DNA of 64,000 nucleotides, taken from NCBI RefSeq assembly GCF_035083965.1, contig NC_089732.1:17215424-17279423 (forward strand), in the 5' to 3' direction. Below are positions 44,901-53,975 of this stretch, piece after piece. The stretch comes from Branchiostoma lanceolatum (Eukaryota; Chordata; Leptocardii; Amphioxiformes; Branchiostomatidae). The notes below the pieces were generated by a model that was not told where the DNA came from, ran no database searches, and was given only the letters and a program-made list of their open reading frames with translations. The number at the start of each line of letters is the position of its first letter. The stretch's first letter is position 1. Both the position numbers and the translations under genes were made by a program.

Positions 44901-47395
44901 GTTCTTGTTTGGTGACCACGGGAAGTCCTACCATCGCTTCGCCTCCCACCTGGGCGGGCACTACGAGACTCTCCTGCCCTTCCTGTCAATCATTCTGCCA
45001 ACATGGCTGCTCAGAGAGAGGCCCGCCATCTTGAAAAATCTCGCCGCCAACCAGCGAAAATATATTGTGAGGGAAAAAAAACATTTCTGTTGTCTGAGTT
45101 TTTTTTTGGACTTGTGTATCTGTCTGTGCTTGGCCATTGCAGTTTACCATTCATCCGCAAGGATAAATATTGGCGCTATATTTTAGATAGTGAAGCTTTT
45201 ACTATCAATGTTTGTTATTTCAGGTTCATCTAGATCTACATAAGACAATGAAGTCTCTACTTCACTACCCACAACTAGACAGTGCAGAGGGACACACAGC
45301 AGATACCGCTATTAACTTATTAACGGAGACTGTGCCAAGGTACGACTCGGCCTTTATTGCTTTTGGGAAACTCCAAAAGTCTAGTCTTTTGAACATTGAA
45401 TTAACCCACATCCTTTTTCTACTTTCATGTCCCGTATTTCTAATCTAAGAAAATCTCAAATGAATTGTTTATACCAATATCAATAATTGCGATTGATTTT
45501 CCCCCGAAGAATTGATGCAAAATAACTAGTTTTGCTCTCACACCAATACTCAGGCGTGAAACTGCACAAGGCAGAACTAACAGAAGAACGTATACAACCG
45601 TAAATAGGTCAATGATTGTAAACATTTCGCTTATCCAATAAAAGGACGTGGTAATTGGATTGACGTTTCTTTAATCTTATCACAGAAACCGGACGTGTGA
45701 GGAAGCAGGGCTGCCCACATGGACCTGCGCATGCGGACTAATGAAGGTACGAGTAGTTTTGTTTCTATGTACAGGTGATTCGTGAGATGGGGATTTTTGT
45801 TCTTTATTATCCGTCATTAAAAATGTTTTCCACAAAAATAGATTTCCGGATCCACTGTTCTCATATTTTTGCGACGCCTCAGGGACGGAGGTTTGACAGA
45901 AAAGCTTGTAAAATTACAAAGTCAGCTTTGTTTTTTAAATTCATGCTCAAAATAGAAGATTAAGAAATGTCTGGATGTTAGAAAGTTTTTCAACATTAAT
46001 GCGTTGGAATATGTCATATAACAGACCATTCCTGTGACTTTGATATGTTTGTTTTAACATTCAACAGCAATTAGAAAAGACCGAATGGTCAGCAAGACAT
46101 ACAGAAATGGCCAAGTTCTCTCTACATTACCTCAACAACATGCACAGACCAGTGAGTATAGGTACAATATCATCAAAACATCTTAATAAGTATTCACATT
46201 TTTATATTGAGCGCCTTTCTAATGCCTTGTTCTGAAGTCTTTGTTTGTTCTGAAGTCTTTGTGTAGGTTATAGATTGATATGCATACCATTGAAATTAAC
46301 AAAATATGTGACGTTTGCATATGTTTGATAAACACTTCGAATGGCAGAGTGGCAAGGCTAGCGGACACGAAATCGAGAGGATAAGGATTCGATCTGTAGC
46401 ATTCATGGGTAGACGCTGTGTCCTTGGAAAAGGCACTCGATGCGACTTTCCTTACTCCATTCAGGTGTAAAAATGGGGACCTGAGACCTGGGGAGGTAAA
46501 AGGCGGTGGAAGGAAAGGGATAACCTCCAACTTCCAATACAATACTTCAGACACAGCGGAAAGCAGCCCACTGCCCCTTCGGCTTCAAAATGCTACGGGA
46601 CTACCTTTACCTTTATCTTTTTAAATGCTTAACATAGTATGTATCGATCTCGGAAAGTCCTCCTTTTATTTTTTTGAGCTTTCAATACATTTTTTACGTT
46701 TTTCACTAGGAAACACTTTCAAGAATACGAAAACTCAACAGACTAGTCACGGCACAGACGTCCTGTATGGACCTGACCTTTGACCGTATCCTCCATGTTT
46801 TTGAGACGAGGAATCCCGGCTCGTCGGCCGCCATGCGGAGATATCAGATCACGTTCACTGCCGTGGAGGGGCCGTCATTATGGGAACTGGTTATAGACGA
46901 CGCTTTCCATATACAACAGGCAAGTTGATACGCTGATACACAGAATAAGTTGCAACACATGCACTTGTTAGAATGCGATGTGTACGACCAGGGAGGTTTA
47001 TCAAAACCTTCTTGGTAAGACCAACTTTTCCTAGTCAACTATGACGTTCACACTTCTAAGTACGCATGTGAACTGAAATGCACTGTTGGTATCATGTCAA
47101 AGGTGAAGGCCCCTGAGACAATAACAAACACGTCAAGAACTAATGACGAGTCAGGGGCCTTCACCTTTGACATGGTTCTACGTGCGTACTAAGAATCGTG
47201 AACCTCCTTAATGTCTGACAAATTATACCTGCAACAATTTAGTCCTTGAAATTTGTATCATGAAAATAGTAAATTTTCTTATTTTGTTTTCAGATCAAGC
47301 AACTTAGTCTGTACCGGAAGTACGAGGAATGCTGGGACAGAAGAGTGGTCTTACAGTATTGTATATGTAAACACTTCGGCCCAGGAGAACCATGA
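23926..47395 (+). CDS. DUF229 family type II membrane protein (alkaline phosphatase/sulfatase-like fold)
   Basis: Fourteen exons chain in frame: 23926-24262, 39989-40382, 40943-41119, 41311-41537, 42262-42406, 42927-43041, 43368-43436, 43941-44165, 44902-45066, 45224-45339, 45686-45746, 46068-46151, 46710-46919, 47294-47395. They sum to 2427 bp, or 808 residues plus stop. Residues 12-32 form one hydrophobic signal-anchor after a basic start, suggesting a type II secretory-pathway protein. A variable stalk with Arg- and Ser-rich sequence follows. The conserved domain spans about 290-800. LSISLDSVSRAHF at 344-356 is the first metal/nucleophile region. GYVTSYGID and WAAFDLNAHHGYS are further family blocks, FGDHG at 566-570 gives Asp/His ligands, and RTCEEAGLP..CACG is the late Cys block. 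The function of DUF229 proteins is not established; the fold predicts a metal-dependent hydrolase or transferase. Exon 1 is joined across 15.7 kb by phase match only, so that join is less certain than the rest. Confidence 0.88.
24930..25025 (+). mobile_element. SINE family B, 3' fragment
   Basis: GTGAGTGGATCAAATAAAT, GGATATGCAGC and ACCGGGTATGCAATACAA match the 3' ends of the full copies at 25243 and 38213. Confidence 0.6.
25243..25615 (+). mobile_element. tRNA-derived SINE, family B
   Basis: The head has GTTGTTGACTCAGAACATGG and GAGTTTGAATCCCCGACAGG (B-box like). The body has GTCCCGATGTGCCCTTGGGAAG and AAGTGCCTAGCTTCGG. The tail has GGATATGCAGCTTGTACTCTT and ACCGGGTATGCAATACAAAC. It is colinear with 38213-38590. 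Confidence 0.75.
25910..26090. repeat. Foldback element
   Basis: The arms GCTGATTCACGACGTTTTCAA, CATGTCGGCGC and TTTTGCTGGAGAAA are matched in reverse by TTTCTCCAGCAAAA, GGCGCCGATATGTTGAAAA and CGCGAATCAGCGC. It is about 170 bp overall with a short loop near 25995. Confidence 0.75.
26443..26731 (-). mobile_element. tRNA-derived SINE, family A, best-preserved head
   Basis: Read on the minus strand it begins TATAGCTCAACTGGTAGCAG (A-box like) and continues to GACCCCGGTTCAATCCAGG (B-box like). This shows the tRNA origin of the family. CATCTCGGTTGGGACTGTAC, CTAGCAACCCCTCG and CGGCAAGGAGACTTGCTGCC follow. Confidence 0.8.
26867..26973. repeat. Two-copy tandem repeat of about 50 bp
   Basis: The motif GATAATAGACCTCTGTGGCTT..TTCTGTC occurs twice in a row with small differences (first copy ATAATGATAGACC). 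Confidence 0.7.
29245..29515. repeat. Tandem array of a 41 bp palindromic unit
   Basis: The start CTGCTGACAGGA recurs at 29287, 29328, 29369, 29410, 29451 and 29492, an exact 41 bp period. Each unit is the palindrome CTGCTGACAGGA..TCCTGTCAGCAG plus an AT-rich linker TACAAAAATTTGCA. The central bases alternate between ACGAT, ATCGT and ATCAT. A degenerate leading unit starts near 29246. Confidence 0.9.
30413..30642. repeat. Second array of the same palindromic unit, more diverged
   Basis: Repeats of CTGCTGtCAGGATgATCCTGTC.GCAG with linkers such as AAATTTTTGCA or GAAATGTTTGCA recur about every 40 bp. It is related to 29245-29515 and begins 900 bp downstream of it. The spacer between the arrays contains no recognisable gene. 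Confidence 0.85.
30670..30988. mobile_element. Foldback MITE with AAAAGCCCCGGTTAC termini
   Basis: The left end AAAAGCCCCGGTTACACATA (about 30672) is matched at the right by TAAGTAACCGGGGCTTTT (to about 30986). Internal arms carry TAGCCGGACATG and CCATGTTCGGCTATA. GGTCGGCTGTGGTCGGCTG repeats fill the centre. Confidence 0.8.
32890..33110 (-). mobile_element. SINE family C
   Basis: CTTCCACCGCCTTTTCCTCCCC, TTTTTACACCTGTGTGGAG and related blocks match the complement of the copy at 46325-46610. A further partial minus-strand copy lies at 39735-39840. Confidence 0.65.
33672..33926. mobile_element. MITE with CTCTCACTGGACCCGCGGCA termini, copy 1
   Basis: The left end CTCTCACTGGACCCGCGG then CACGCTGGCGGCGTCG is matched at the right by CGACGCCGCCAGCGTG then CCGCGGGTCCAGTGAGAG. 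The centre carries GTACAAGTATGACCAAAA and TTTTGTCGATGAAATTCC. It belongs to the same family as 17462-17690 and 41550-41773. Confidence 0.85.
33958..34196 (-). mobile_element. tRNA-derived SINE, family A
   Basis: The minus-strand reading has AGCTCAAAAGGTAGCAGCC, GACCCCGGTTCAATCCTGG and ACATCTCGGTTGGGCTGCA, ending in TTCGTTCGTTCATTTGCA when read on the plus strand at the other end. It lies just downstream of the MITE at 33672-33926. Confidence 0.75.
35783..35868. repeat. (CA)n microsatellite
   Basis: An ACACAC tract with a CGCACGCACGCACG interruption and ATACATATAC ends. Cys/Val frames from it are artefacts. Confidence 0.92.
38213..38590 (+). mobile_element. tRNA-derived SINE, family B
   Basis: The head GTGGCTTTGCGGTTAGGGTTG and GTACTGAGTTCGAATCCCTGA resembles tRNA A and B boxes. 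The body and tail are colinear with 25243-25615 through ATGCAGCTTGTATTCTTCAG and GGTTTACCGGAGTATGCAAT. Confidence 0.8.
40395..40766. mobile_element. MITE with AGCGGGCATCTCACT terminus, copy in DUF229 intron 2
   Basis: The left CAGCGGGCATCTCACTC with AATTGCGCCAAATTGCG is matched at the right by GCGCAGTCCTGTGTGATACC and CAGCTTA. It starts about 12 bp after the exon donor at 40383. Internal CTGGCATTCCGGTGCGGG is shared with the copy at 19150-19490 and occurs inverted in 44285-44680. Confidence 0.7.
41550..41773. mobile_element. MITE with CTCTCACCGGACCCGCGGCA termini, copy in DUF229 intron 4
   Basis: The left AGCCCCCCTCTCACCGGACC and CGCGGCACGCTGGCG are matched by the right GCCAGCGTGCCGC and CGGTCCAGTGAGAGGGGGCT. 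The centre has CGACAAAAACGG and TATACTTGTACGTTTTGA. It begins about 12 bp after the exon 4 donor at 41538. The open frame running past 41537 into this element is intronic read-through. Confidence 0.85.
44285..44680. mobile_element. MITE, GCGCAGTCCAGTGAGATGCCCGCT family, copy in DUF229 intron 8
   Basis: The left end ATAAGCGGGATTGCGCCTAATT is complementary to the right end GGCGCAGTCCAGTGAGATGC with CCGCTTTA. Internal GGCCGCGCCCAGAATGTCAC is the inverted counterpart of a block in the 40395 copy. Confidence 0.75.
46325..46612 (+). mobile_element. SINE family C
   Basis: GAATGGCAGAGTGGCAAGGC and AAGGATTCGATCTGTAGC give a tRNA-like head. GTCCTTGGAAAAGGCACTC, CATTCAGGTGTAAAAATGGGG and AGGTAAAAGGCGGTGGAAGG follow. 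It is in the intron before exon 46710-46919. Confidence 0.7.
46919..47293 (+). other. GC-AG intron, last intron of the DUF229 gene
   Basis: The exon ends CAACAG and the intron begins GCAAGT, with acceptor TTTGTTTTCAG at 47293. Joining here keeps the frame (FHIQQ then IKQLSLYRKY) and reaches the family's C-terminal region. No suitable GT donor is present nearby. CAG|GCAAGT is the consensus for the GC donor class. The intron also holds the palindrome at 47092-47177. Confidence 0.85.
47092..47177. repeat. Short foldback palindrome in the last DUF229 intron
   Basis: CATGTCAAAGGTGAAGGCCCC and TGA at the left pair with TCAGGGGCCTTCACC and TTTGACATG at the right, with a loop of about 35 bp. Confidence 0.85.
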
Positions 47396-48800
47396 AATGC
47401 ACATTGTTACCAACCGTACAACAAGAGCAAATCTGACACAATTTTCAGCCACGGTTGCAGGCTGTGCTCGCACAATGATGTTCCTCTCACAATGACAATG
47501 TCCAGCCGTCCTTTCTGTATATGTCCGGGACTCAGAGATTGCTAGTAGAAAAAGCTCATTAGGCGTAACAGACAGAATGATAGTACACTGGATGATAGAT
47601 GATCGTGATTTTGATAGAAACTTGTCGAACAATTACATACGTCTTGTTTCTCAATATTCAATATTTCTGATATTTTCCCTCGGACTTTTGTTACATCCAA
47701 CCAACATCCTGTTCCCGTTTTCCTTTTCTCATGAAATCAATCAACCGTCACGAAAGAATGGAAAGTAAGGGGGACGACTTGTATGAAAGAAAAGCTGAAA
47801 TCATATGCAATTTATTGAGCTATTTATACATAAGAAAAATACAAATGTTGAGGTATCTCCTTGGTACCTAAACGGTATATTCAATAATCAAAAGAACAAT
47901 GACAGACTGAATACCAACTACAATCATTGTCCTTACCTAAGCATAAAAAGTTTGGAAACTTGATTTCGGTTATTCATATTTCCGGTAATAATTCCATTAT
48001 ATTTATCTTTGGAAAGCTTATTTGTTACCCATTGCAATCATGTCCTGTTCGTTATGATAGTTCATCCATGGGTTGGGCGCCAGGACTACTAATATTTATA
48101 TGAGTATGTCGCGATAAATGTCACTTGGTCATAAGTCTGTTTTGTAATGATTAGCATTATGATTTAAATCATTGAAAAGTTTGTATATTTTCCTTTCAAA
48201 TGATACCTTTTTTTTTCTCATGATCACGCTTTTGTGCAACGAGCCTCATAACTGAATTTGTGAGGGAGTCGCCAAGAAAAGTGCTCAAATTCCCCTGCTG
48301 ACGTCAGACACTGTATTGGCAGGCTAGGAAAGTTTCGTCACTCCTATTTTGTGACTCACTCACATATGTAGTTATTTGGCTTAACTGTTTGAATGTTAGA
48401 TGGTGAAACATTTGGAAATGGGTAATAAATACGCTTCTTATGATACATGTACTTACACATTCTATACAATCGACAACGTAATAATGGAGTAGTAATTGAT
48501 AAGATTTAAGTTTTCAAACTTTTTGTGCTGAGTTTATCATCAAGCCATAACGCTGCGTTTGGTGAAGTGTGCCGTCCAAATGAATGTTGAAATGTATCTC
48601 TGGCTGCTGTAACGTGTTTTGTTGATGTTTTCTTATCCTCATAGTACATGTAGGTCAAACGAAAATGATCATCACAGCTACTGTATTACTAATTGAACTC
48701 AACAGTGTCTTCAACAGTGTCTTCCTACAATATGTAAAAGAGCTGGTCTCTCTCCTTTGCTGATTACATATCAATGTGCCTCAGTAATAAAATGTAATAC
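47396..48800 (+). other. Possible 3' UTR and intergenic DNA after the DUF229 gene
   Basis: AT-rich sequence without exons. AATAAA occurs at about 48424 and again at about 48785. Which one, if either, serves the gene cannot be decided. Confidence 0.3.
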
Positions 48801-48878
48801 AAGAAAAAGTCAGGATGAACCTTTTCTTTGTTTCATTTCACCTCTTGTTGCAATCAGAATGTCCACAATTCAGAAGGA

Positions 48879-49010
48879 AACCTCGATCACGTTAAAGGGA
48901 TAGGGTCAGCAACCCCTCCCTGTAAATATACCCTGCTACTAAAACAGCAAGGAAACTTGATGTCCTATGTGCTGCAAAGAACTAAAAGGGTCTGAACGAA
49001 CGAATGAATA
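48879..49010 (+). mobile_element. tRNA-derived SINE, family A, 5'-truncated
   Basis: Only the 3' half remains: CCTCGATCACGTTAAAGGG, CAACCCCTCCCTGTAAATAT, CAGCAAGGAAACTTGATG and GAACGAACGAATGAATA. Confidence 0.7.
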
Positions 49011-50600
49011 GTTGTATACGTTTACTACATACACTACCCTTCAACTGTGTCGTCCATAACATATTAACCTTCCTTGTCTCAATCAAGATAAGACAAGACG
49101 TCATTTACTGCCCTTTTCCTTCCCTCTCTTCGAGTGTTTGTCTAGATCTGTCCAGACAGGTGTTGCGCCTGTTCGTCAGACGTTATTCATAGTATTCATT
49201 ACTCAGTGGTTGATAGATCTACCGGCCTCCTATTACCCTTACCTTTGAACGTTTTCAATGGAACTCATCCACAAACTTAGCAAGATCTTTATGCACGATT
49301 ATGTGGATTACGTCAGCGTTTCGAGCTCTTATTCCAGACAAGTCAACAAAGAACGTATTATCTTTTCTTTGTAATGAAACTAGCCAGGTTAACTAATTAT
49401 AAAAATGCACATTTCCAATCATGTACTGTAGAATTGGCGAAATGAGGTTAAATAAAATCAGAAACTGACCGAACCCGTTGAGTTCATAAAGACGGGTACT
49501 TTCCCTAGTGGTCCCCACAACAGTTATACACATCCGAAAGATTACTAAGAAAGTGCCTTGGCTCAGTTGATAACTTTATAACCAGTCCAAGGAAATCGTA
49601 AAAAGTCCAACCAAACGTCCTCGAAAAGCCCACGCTATAACCACAGCATCGATTGTTATGCCAACATGTATATATAAGTTAATCATTAACATCTACCACT
49701 GGAAACTGCCTTGTTTGATCAAGTTGCACTATGAGACCTTTTTATTGACCACTTTATTAGTTTATGGCACCAGTTATCAGTGTACATGTTGTAACAAGCT
49801 ACTTCGACTCAGATGAGGTCAGATGCCACAAACATTTTATTGCCAATTATTTGTTAATTAATTAATTCCCCAAAAATATAGACTTCTGAAGATGCTGCTT
49901 TCTTCAGGCAACTGTGTGGAAGATCGAATATGCAGTAAAGAAAACGGCAGTCATTGCAGCGATACCTGTTATTAAAACGTATATTCATGACCCTATGATA
50001 ACCCGAAACCTGCTAGATTGATTGTCTAATTGATTGCTGTCGTACTGAATTGTTATAGCAGAGGTCATTGTGGACTGAATTGACCATAGAAGCTATTTTT
50101 ACAGCAGAAAGAAGCTTCCTTTGAGTGTTGAAGAATGCGAAGGGTAGTTAGAACTGACAATAAAGTCTAAGTACACATTCGTGTCTGGAATTTGAAGTCT
50201 AGAACAAATGTCAATGCACAGCATTTGGTCTAGAAATTTCACAAAGTTAACGTTATCCATATAATTCAAATCGATAAGTCGAACGAAAGTAAAGCGAAAT
50301 CCTGAGCCATTATTACATAACCAACAGGGTGGGGATCTATGTTTCGGATTAATGAGACAAGAATAGATCTACTGAATATTGTAACCGGGTGAAAGTAATC
50401 AATTCTGCAATCCTCTTCTTGTAATTCCTTTGAATTTTTACCATCAAAATCACAGAAAAGTATGACATCATTTCAACAACGAGTGTCATTGCAACGAAAG
50501 CCTTGTTGTAATGTCTCGGATGGGGAGGTTTCACTTCAACATGGACTCCACCACGATTTTTCTATTATTGACGAAATGTTGGTGGCTTTGGGAGTTTTCT
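49011..50600. other. Intergenic DNA upstream of the cytokine gene
   Basis: Nothing with coding character is recognised. It is AT-rich and contains no long repeats that I can identify. Confidence 0.5.
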
Positions 50601-50622
50601 CTAAATTCATCTCTCGGCGTCG

Positions 50623-50632
50623 CTATAAAAAA
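50623..50632 (+). promoter_or_regulatory. TATA box of the cytokine-like gene
   Basis: CTATAAAAAA lies 87 bp before the chosen start codon at 50710. A start of transcription about 30 bp downstream (near 50655) would give a short 5' UTR with no earlier ATG, and an in-frame stop (TAA at 50686) precedes the start codon. It would also skip the out-of-frame ATGs at 50511-50541. Confidence 0.55.
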
Positions 50633-50709
50633 TGACAAGAAGCCACTGTTTCCACAGACCAACGAGGTAACATTCAGAGTCGTACTAAAAAGACGAGGTG
50701 ACCAACAAG

Positions 50710-53700
50710 ATGTGTACATTGATCATCATGACTATGCACGGTAAGTACAAATGCTTGTTTCATTTGGTATTCCCGTTAGACTATTTCGTCAGCTTCTTAC
50801 AAGCTCGTAGTATTGTCGTTTACGCTTCGACGTTTGACTCTTGAAAAAAAATAAGGAGATTTTCCGCATACCTGAGTCTTTAGATGATTGTTCACGCCTA
50901 GAGATACAACGTCACATGTTATCTTCGGTGGACTTTGGCATTTGTCCTGGATAAAAGACACTTAGGCAGTATCGCCGGAAATTTGTCTCCTACTGTTTCC
51001 CACCGGGAAACAATAAACATGTACAGATGGGGTGTTGTAGGAAAGATTATGGCTAATAGAACAATAACACGACCTAAGATTTGGCGAGAATTGTTTTTCC
51101 TTATAGAAATTAAACAAATGACAAATCAGAAGAGATCATTTCAAAACCTCAACTCATTCTATGTTTATGCCCTGCCAACTCATGACATGTCACTCCATTC
51201 CCAAATTTGGAAGAGGTTTCCGGGCAACAGCGTACTTATCTTTTAAAACTGTTCCCTGTCAACAATTGCGTCAGATGGAAACCTTCGGCAAATCCTGCGA
51301 CGATTACCGATCATTACCGAAACACAGACGATCGGATATCCGAGTGCATTACGACTGTCGACCGCCCACGAATACTTGAGTTTCACATGGCTTATACCTC
51401 TGAAATATGATTCTAAATATAGTTGCTAGAGACATTAGCGAGGCATATAAATGTCAGGTCACAGTCCTTTGTGGCATTAGATTCCTTTTTTTTTCTCTGT
51501 GAGAAGTTCATCTCTTCAGTTTTCTATCATCAAAATGGACTTCGTAGTTATGGGTGTATTTCAACGCTTTTTGAAACGCCGCCAACAGAGTTAGTATCTT
51601 CACTTTGCTATATAATTATAGGTATAGATATTTCAATTGATTAACTGTTGAACCTATTCCTGATATGGCATCTTGATGATTTAAGTGATCCTGGTTTGTA
51701 TTAATGATTCGACTTTTTCGACAATTTTTTTTCTAACCAAAAGTGTTTTTTCATTTTTTTACCAGACTGTAGTCTTTTCAAGGTCGTCGCCATTATAGCG
51801 CTGTTTTTCTCGCTGGAAGTAACATCCACCCCAGTTCCGCAGCAGTTCCCCTCTACAACAGCCTCTCCAGCGATGACATCGAGTGACGTCATTTCCCAGG
51901 TTCCCTTGCAGCTACAATCAGTGAAGTCTACTGCGCATGCGGACCCGGGGTTCCAGCAGACCAAGGCTGAAGTTCTGGAAGATGCTGAAGAGGTCAGCTT
52001 ACGGCTGTTCAACAAGGTCAAGGTCACCTTCGAGGACTTCGTGAGTGATTCACATTTCCCTGTGAAATCAACCTGTACATTCCCAAAAAGCTAAGCTTAT
52101 TGACAGGATGTTCCTGTGAATAAGAATTCTTGAACTATTGACAAGCCAGTGTGTTCCTGTCATAAGAATTTTTAGTACTATTGACAGGATGTTCCTGTTA
52201 ACAAGAAGTTTTGTGCACTATTGACAGGATATCTTTTGATCCTGTTAACCCTAACCCTAGCTCCTTAACCCTATCTAACTGGAGGGGGGAGGCTAAAAGT
52301 GCCCTCGCCAACTTTTACATCGTATAACTGCCAAACGACGTTTGCTAGGACCACCAAACTTGATGACTTTTGGTGACTCCAGAGATGCCATTCTACTTAA
52401 CCGGTTTTGCATCTGGATGGAAGCCTTCGTTGAAGACTTCCGGCCCTCAAAACCATCTAATGTAGTTTGACTTCTTGTTCCTCTTGCAGAAGGTCAGCAC
52501 ATTTGGTGATCCGAACTTTGAACAACCTAATGTAACGATTCCCGGTCTCCTGCCGCCTGGACTGGGAGATAGCGACAATTTCTACGACATGGAGGTACGT
52601 TATTTTCATACTAACGGAAATTAACGCCTCTATCACTTTGCGGTTGAAAACGGTAATTTTAGAGTACATACCTGATTTGATTTATCGGTACAAATTTGCA
52701 CAACGCGTGATGCACAGTGAGTCAATAAGGTAGGGTAAGTTGTCTTATAGGGTAAGCGTACCCTGAAGTATTATTTCACTGGACAAAGTAAGAATCCTGG
52801 ACATAGAACCAAACTTTTTTGCATGAAGAATAAAAGACGCCGTCTAAATCTAAGAGCTACAGCCATTCCTTAACCTAGACAGGGGTGCTATAGACTTTCT
52901 GGAACGGCTCACCGAATTGCGTGATATATCTGCATAACGTGACGTCACAGAAGCACTGGATTGTTCATTCCTTGGCAAAGACTGGGGTTGGTCAGTCCAA
53001 AATTTGGGTGAATACAATTTTTTGTTGTTGCAAGTCACAGTTCAACGCTGATCAGTATTTCTGCCATGTTTTTTTTCCAGGACGAGGCTCGCCTGTCTGC
53101 CATATACAGCAGTATGTACGTGATACGGCAGTATCTGTTTGAAATGGAGTGGGACGCTGTCCGGGCTGACGGCATCCACTCGAGCCTCGCTTTCAACCTC
53201 ACCGTCTGTCGACACGAACTGCAAACCTTCATGACAGCTATCAATGTGACGGTCAGTCTGGATTAATTATGTCTTTGAAAGAGCTTTTTTTGTGAAACCT
53301 AGTTTTTTTCGTGTGTAATATTGACTTATCCTAGAGAATGAAGTGTTTGTAAAATAATATGATACTCACTAACCCTGTGCAGCCCCTACCCATGTATTCT
53401 CTGTACGTATTGACACTTCACCATAGTTGTTTTCGGCACAACTGGTGGGAGATTTTTTTGTAAATCAACTTTTGTCCAGGAACATTGTAATCAGTCATAG
53501 GCTGGGATTGCTGAAAGGGTACTTGGGAATTTGGGTAAAATATTTAATGCTTTTTGATGCGTGAGGAACTAGTGGGTAGTTTTGCCGTATACTGTGAAGT
53601 AGTGTGTATTATTCTAACTTCCTAAAATTGCTACCTATTGCAAATCAATACTCCCTTCTGGACTCGAGTGACTTAATGACTTACTTTACTGTTTAACCCC

Positions 53701-53975
53701 AAACAAAATTGTATCTCGTCTTCTATATAACATACAGTCGCATCACACCCTTACTTAGTACATGTTCCGTCTTTACACCATTACAGATACACGTACTTGA
53801 TGTACAACACCCTGGCAGACCATCATACGTCATGGAACCGGATATCCGGGACCCGCCCTCCGAGTACATGCGTCACATCCGGGACTTCCTGGTTCTGCAA
53901 GACTTCGGGGTTGCTGTCAAAAGGAGCTACTTTCATTTACATGCCATGTACACCAAGTATGCACAACAGGATTAG
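50710..53975 (+). CDS. Secreted long-chain class I helical cytokine, IL-6/CNTF/CLCF1-like (candidate)
   Basis: Five coding exons: 50710-50740, 51766-52040, 52490-52594, 53081-53251, 53787-53975. They sum to 771 bp, or 256 residues. The start gives a hydrophobic signal peptide (residues 1 to about 31, FKVVAIIALFFSLEV core). The mature protein has predicted helix A about 74-102, an AB loop with FGDPNFEQP at 107-115, helix B about 138-162, helix C about 170-194 and helix D about 220-252. From memory of the family, F-x-D/E-P-x-F-x-P after helix A, R-L-x-x-x-Y opening helix B, and D-F-x-x-L with R-S and F-x-x-L in helix D are marks of CLCF1/CNTF/CT-1. The intron phases 1,0,0,0, with a tiny first exon and helix D alone in the last exon, equal the IL-6 and G-CSF gene plan. 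There is one Cys in the mature chain (180) and N-glycosylation motifs at N116, N176 and N192. It would act extracellularly through a gp130-like receptor and JAK/STAT (inference). Exon 1 is the least certain part. Confidence 0.75.
52085..52265. repeat. Degenerate TGACAGGATnnTCCTGT array with a telomere-like tail, cytokine intron 2
   Basis: ATTGACAGGATGTTCCTGTgAATAAGAA-type units recur three to four times at about 45 bp spacing, ending in TTAACCCTAACCCTAG at about 52242. The core palindrome is the same as in the arrays at 29245 and 30413. Confidence 0.7.

Noticed and set aside
50511..50742. 79-codon frame beginning MSRMGRFHF as a coding exon
   Set aside because: Spliced to the next acceptor it hits a stop at once; the overlapping frame from 50710 continues into a good signal peptide. 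It is kept only as a possible upstream frame.
52921..53244. Minus-strand and alternative-frame open frames over the cytokine exon
   Set aside because: They are shadows of exon 53081-53251, whose splice sites and phase fit the plus-strand gene.
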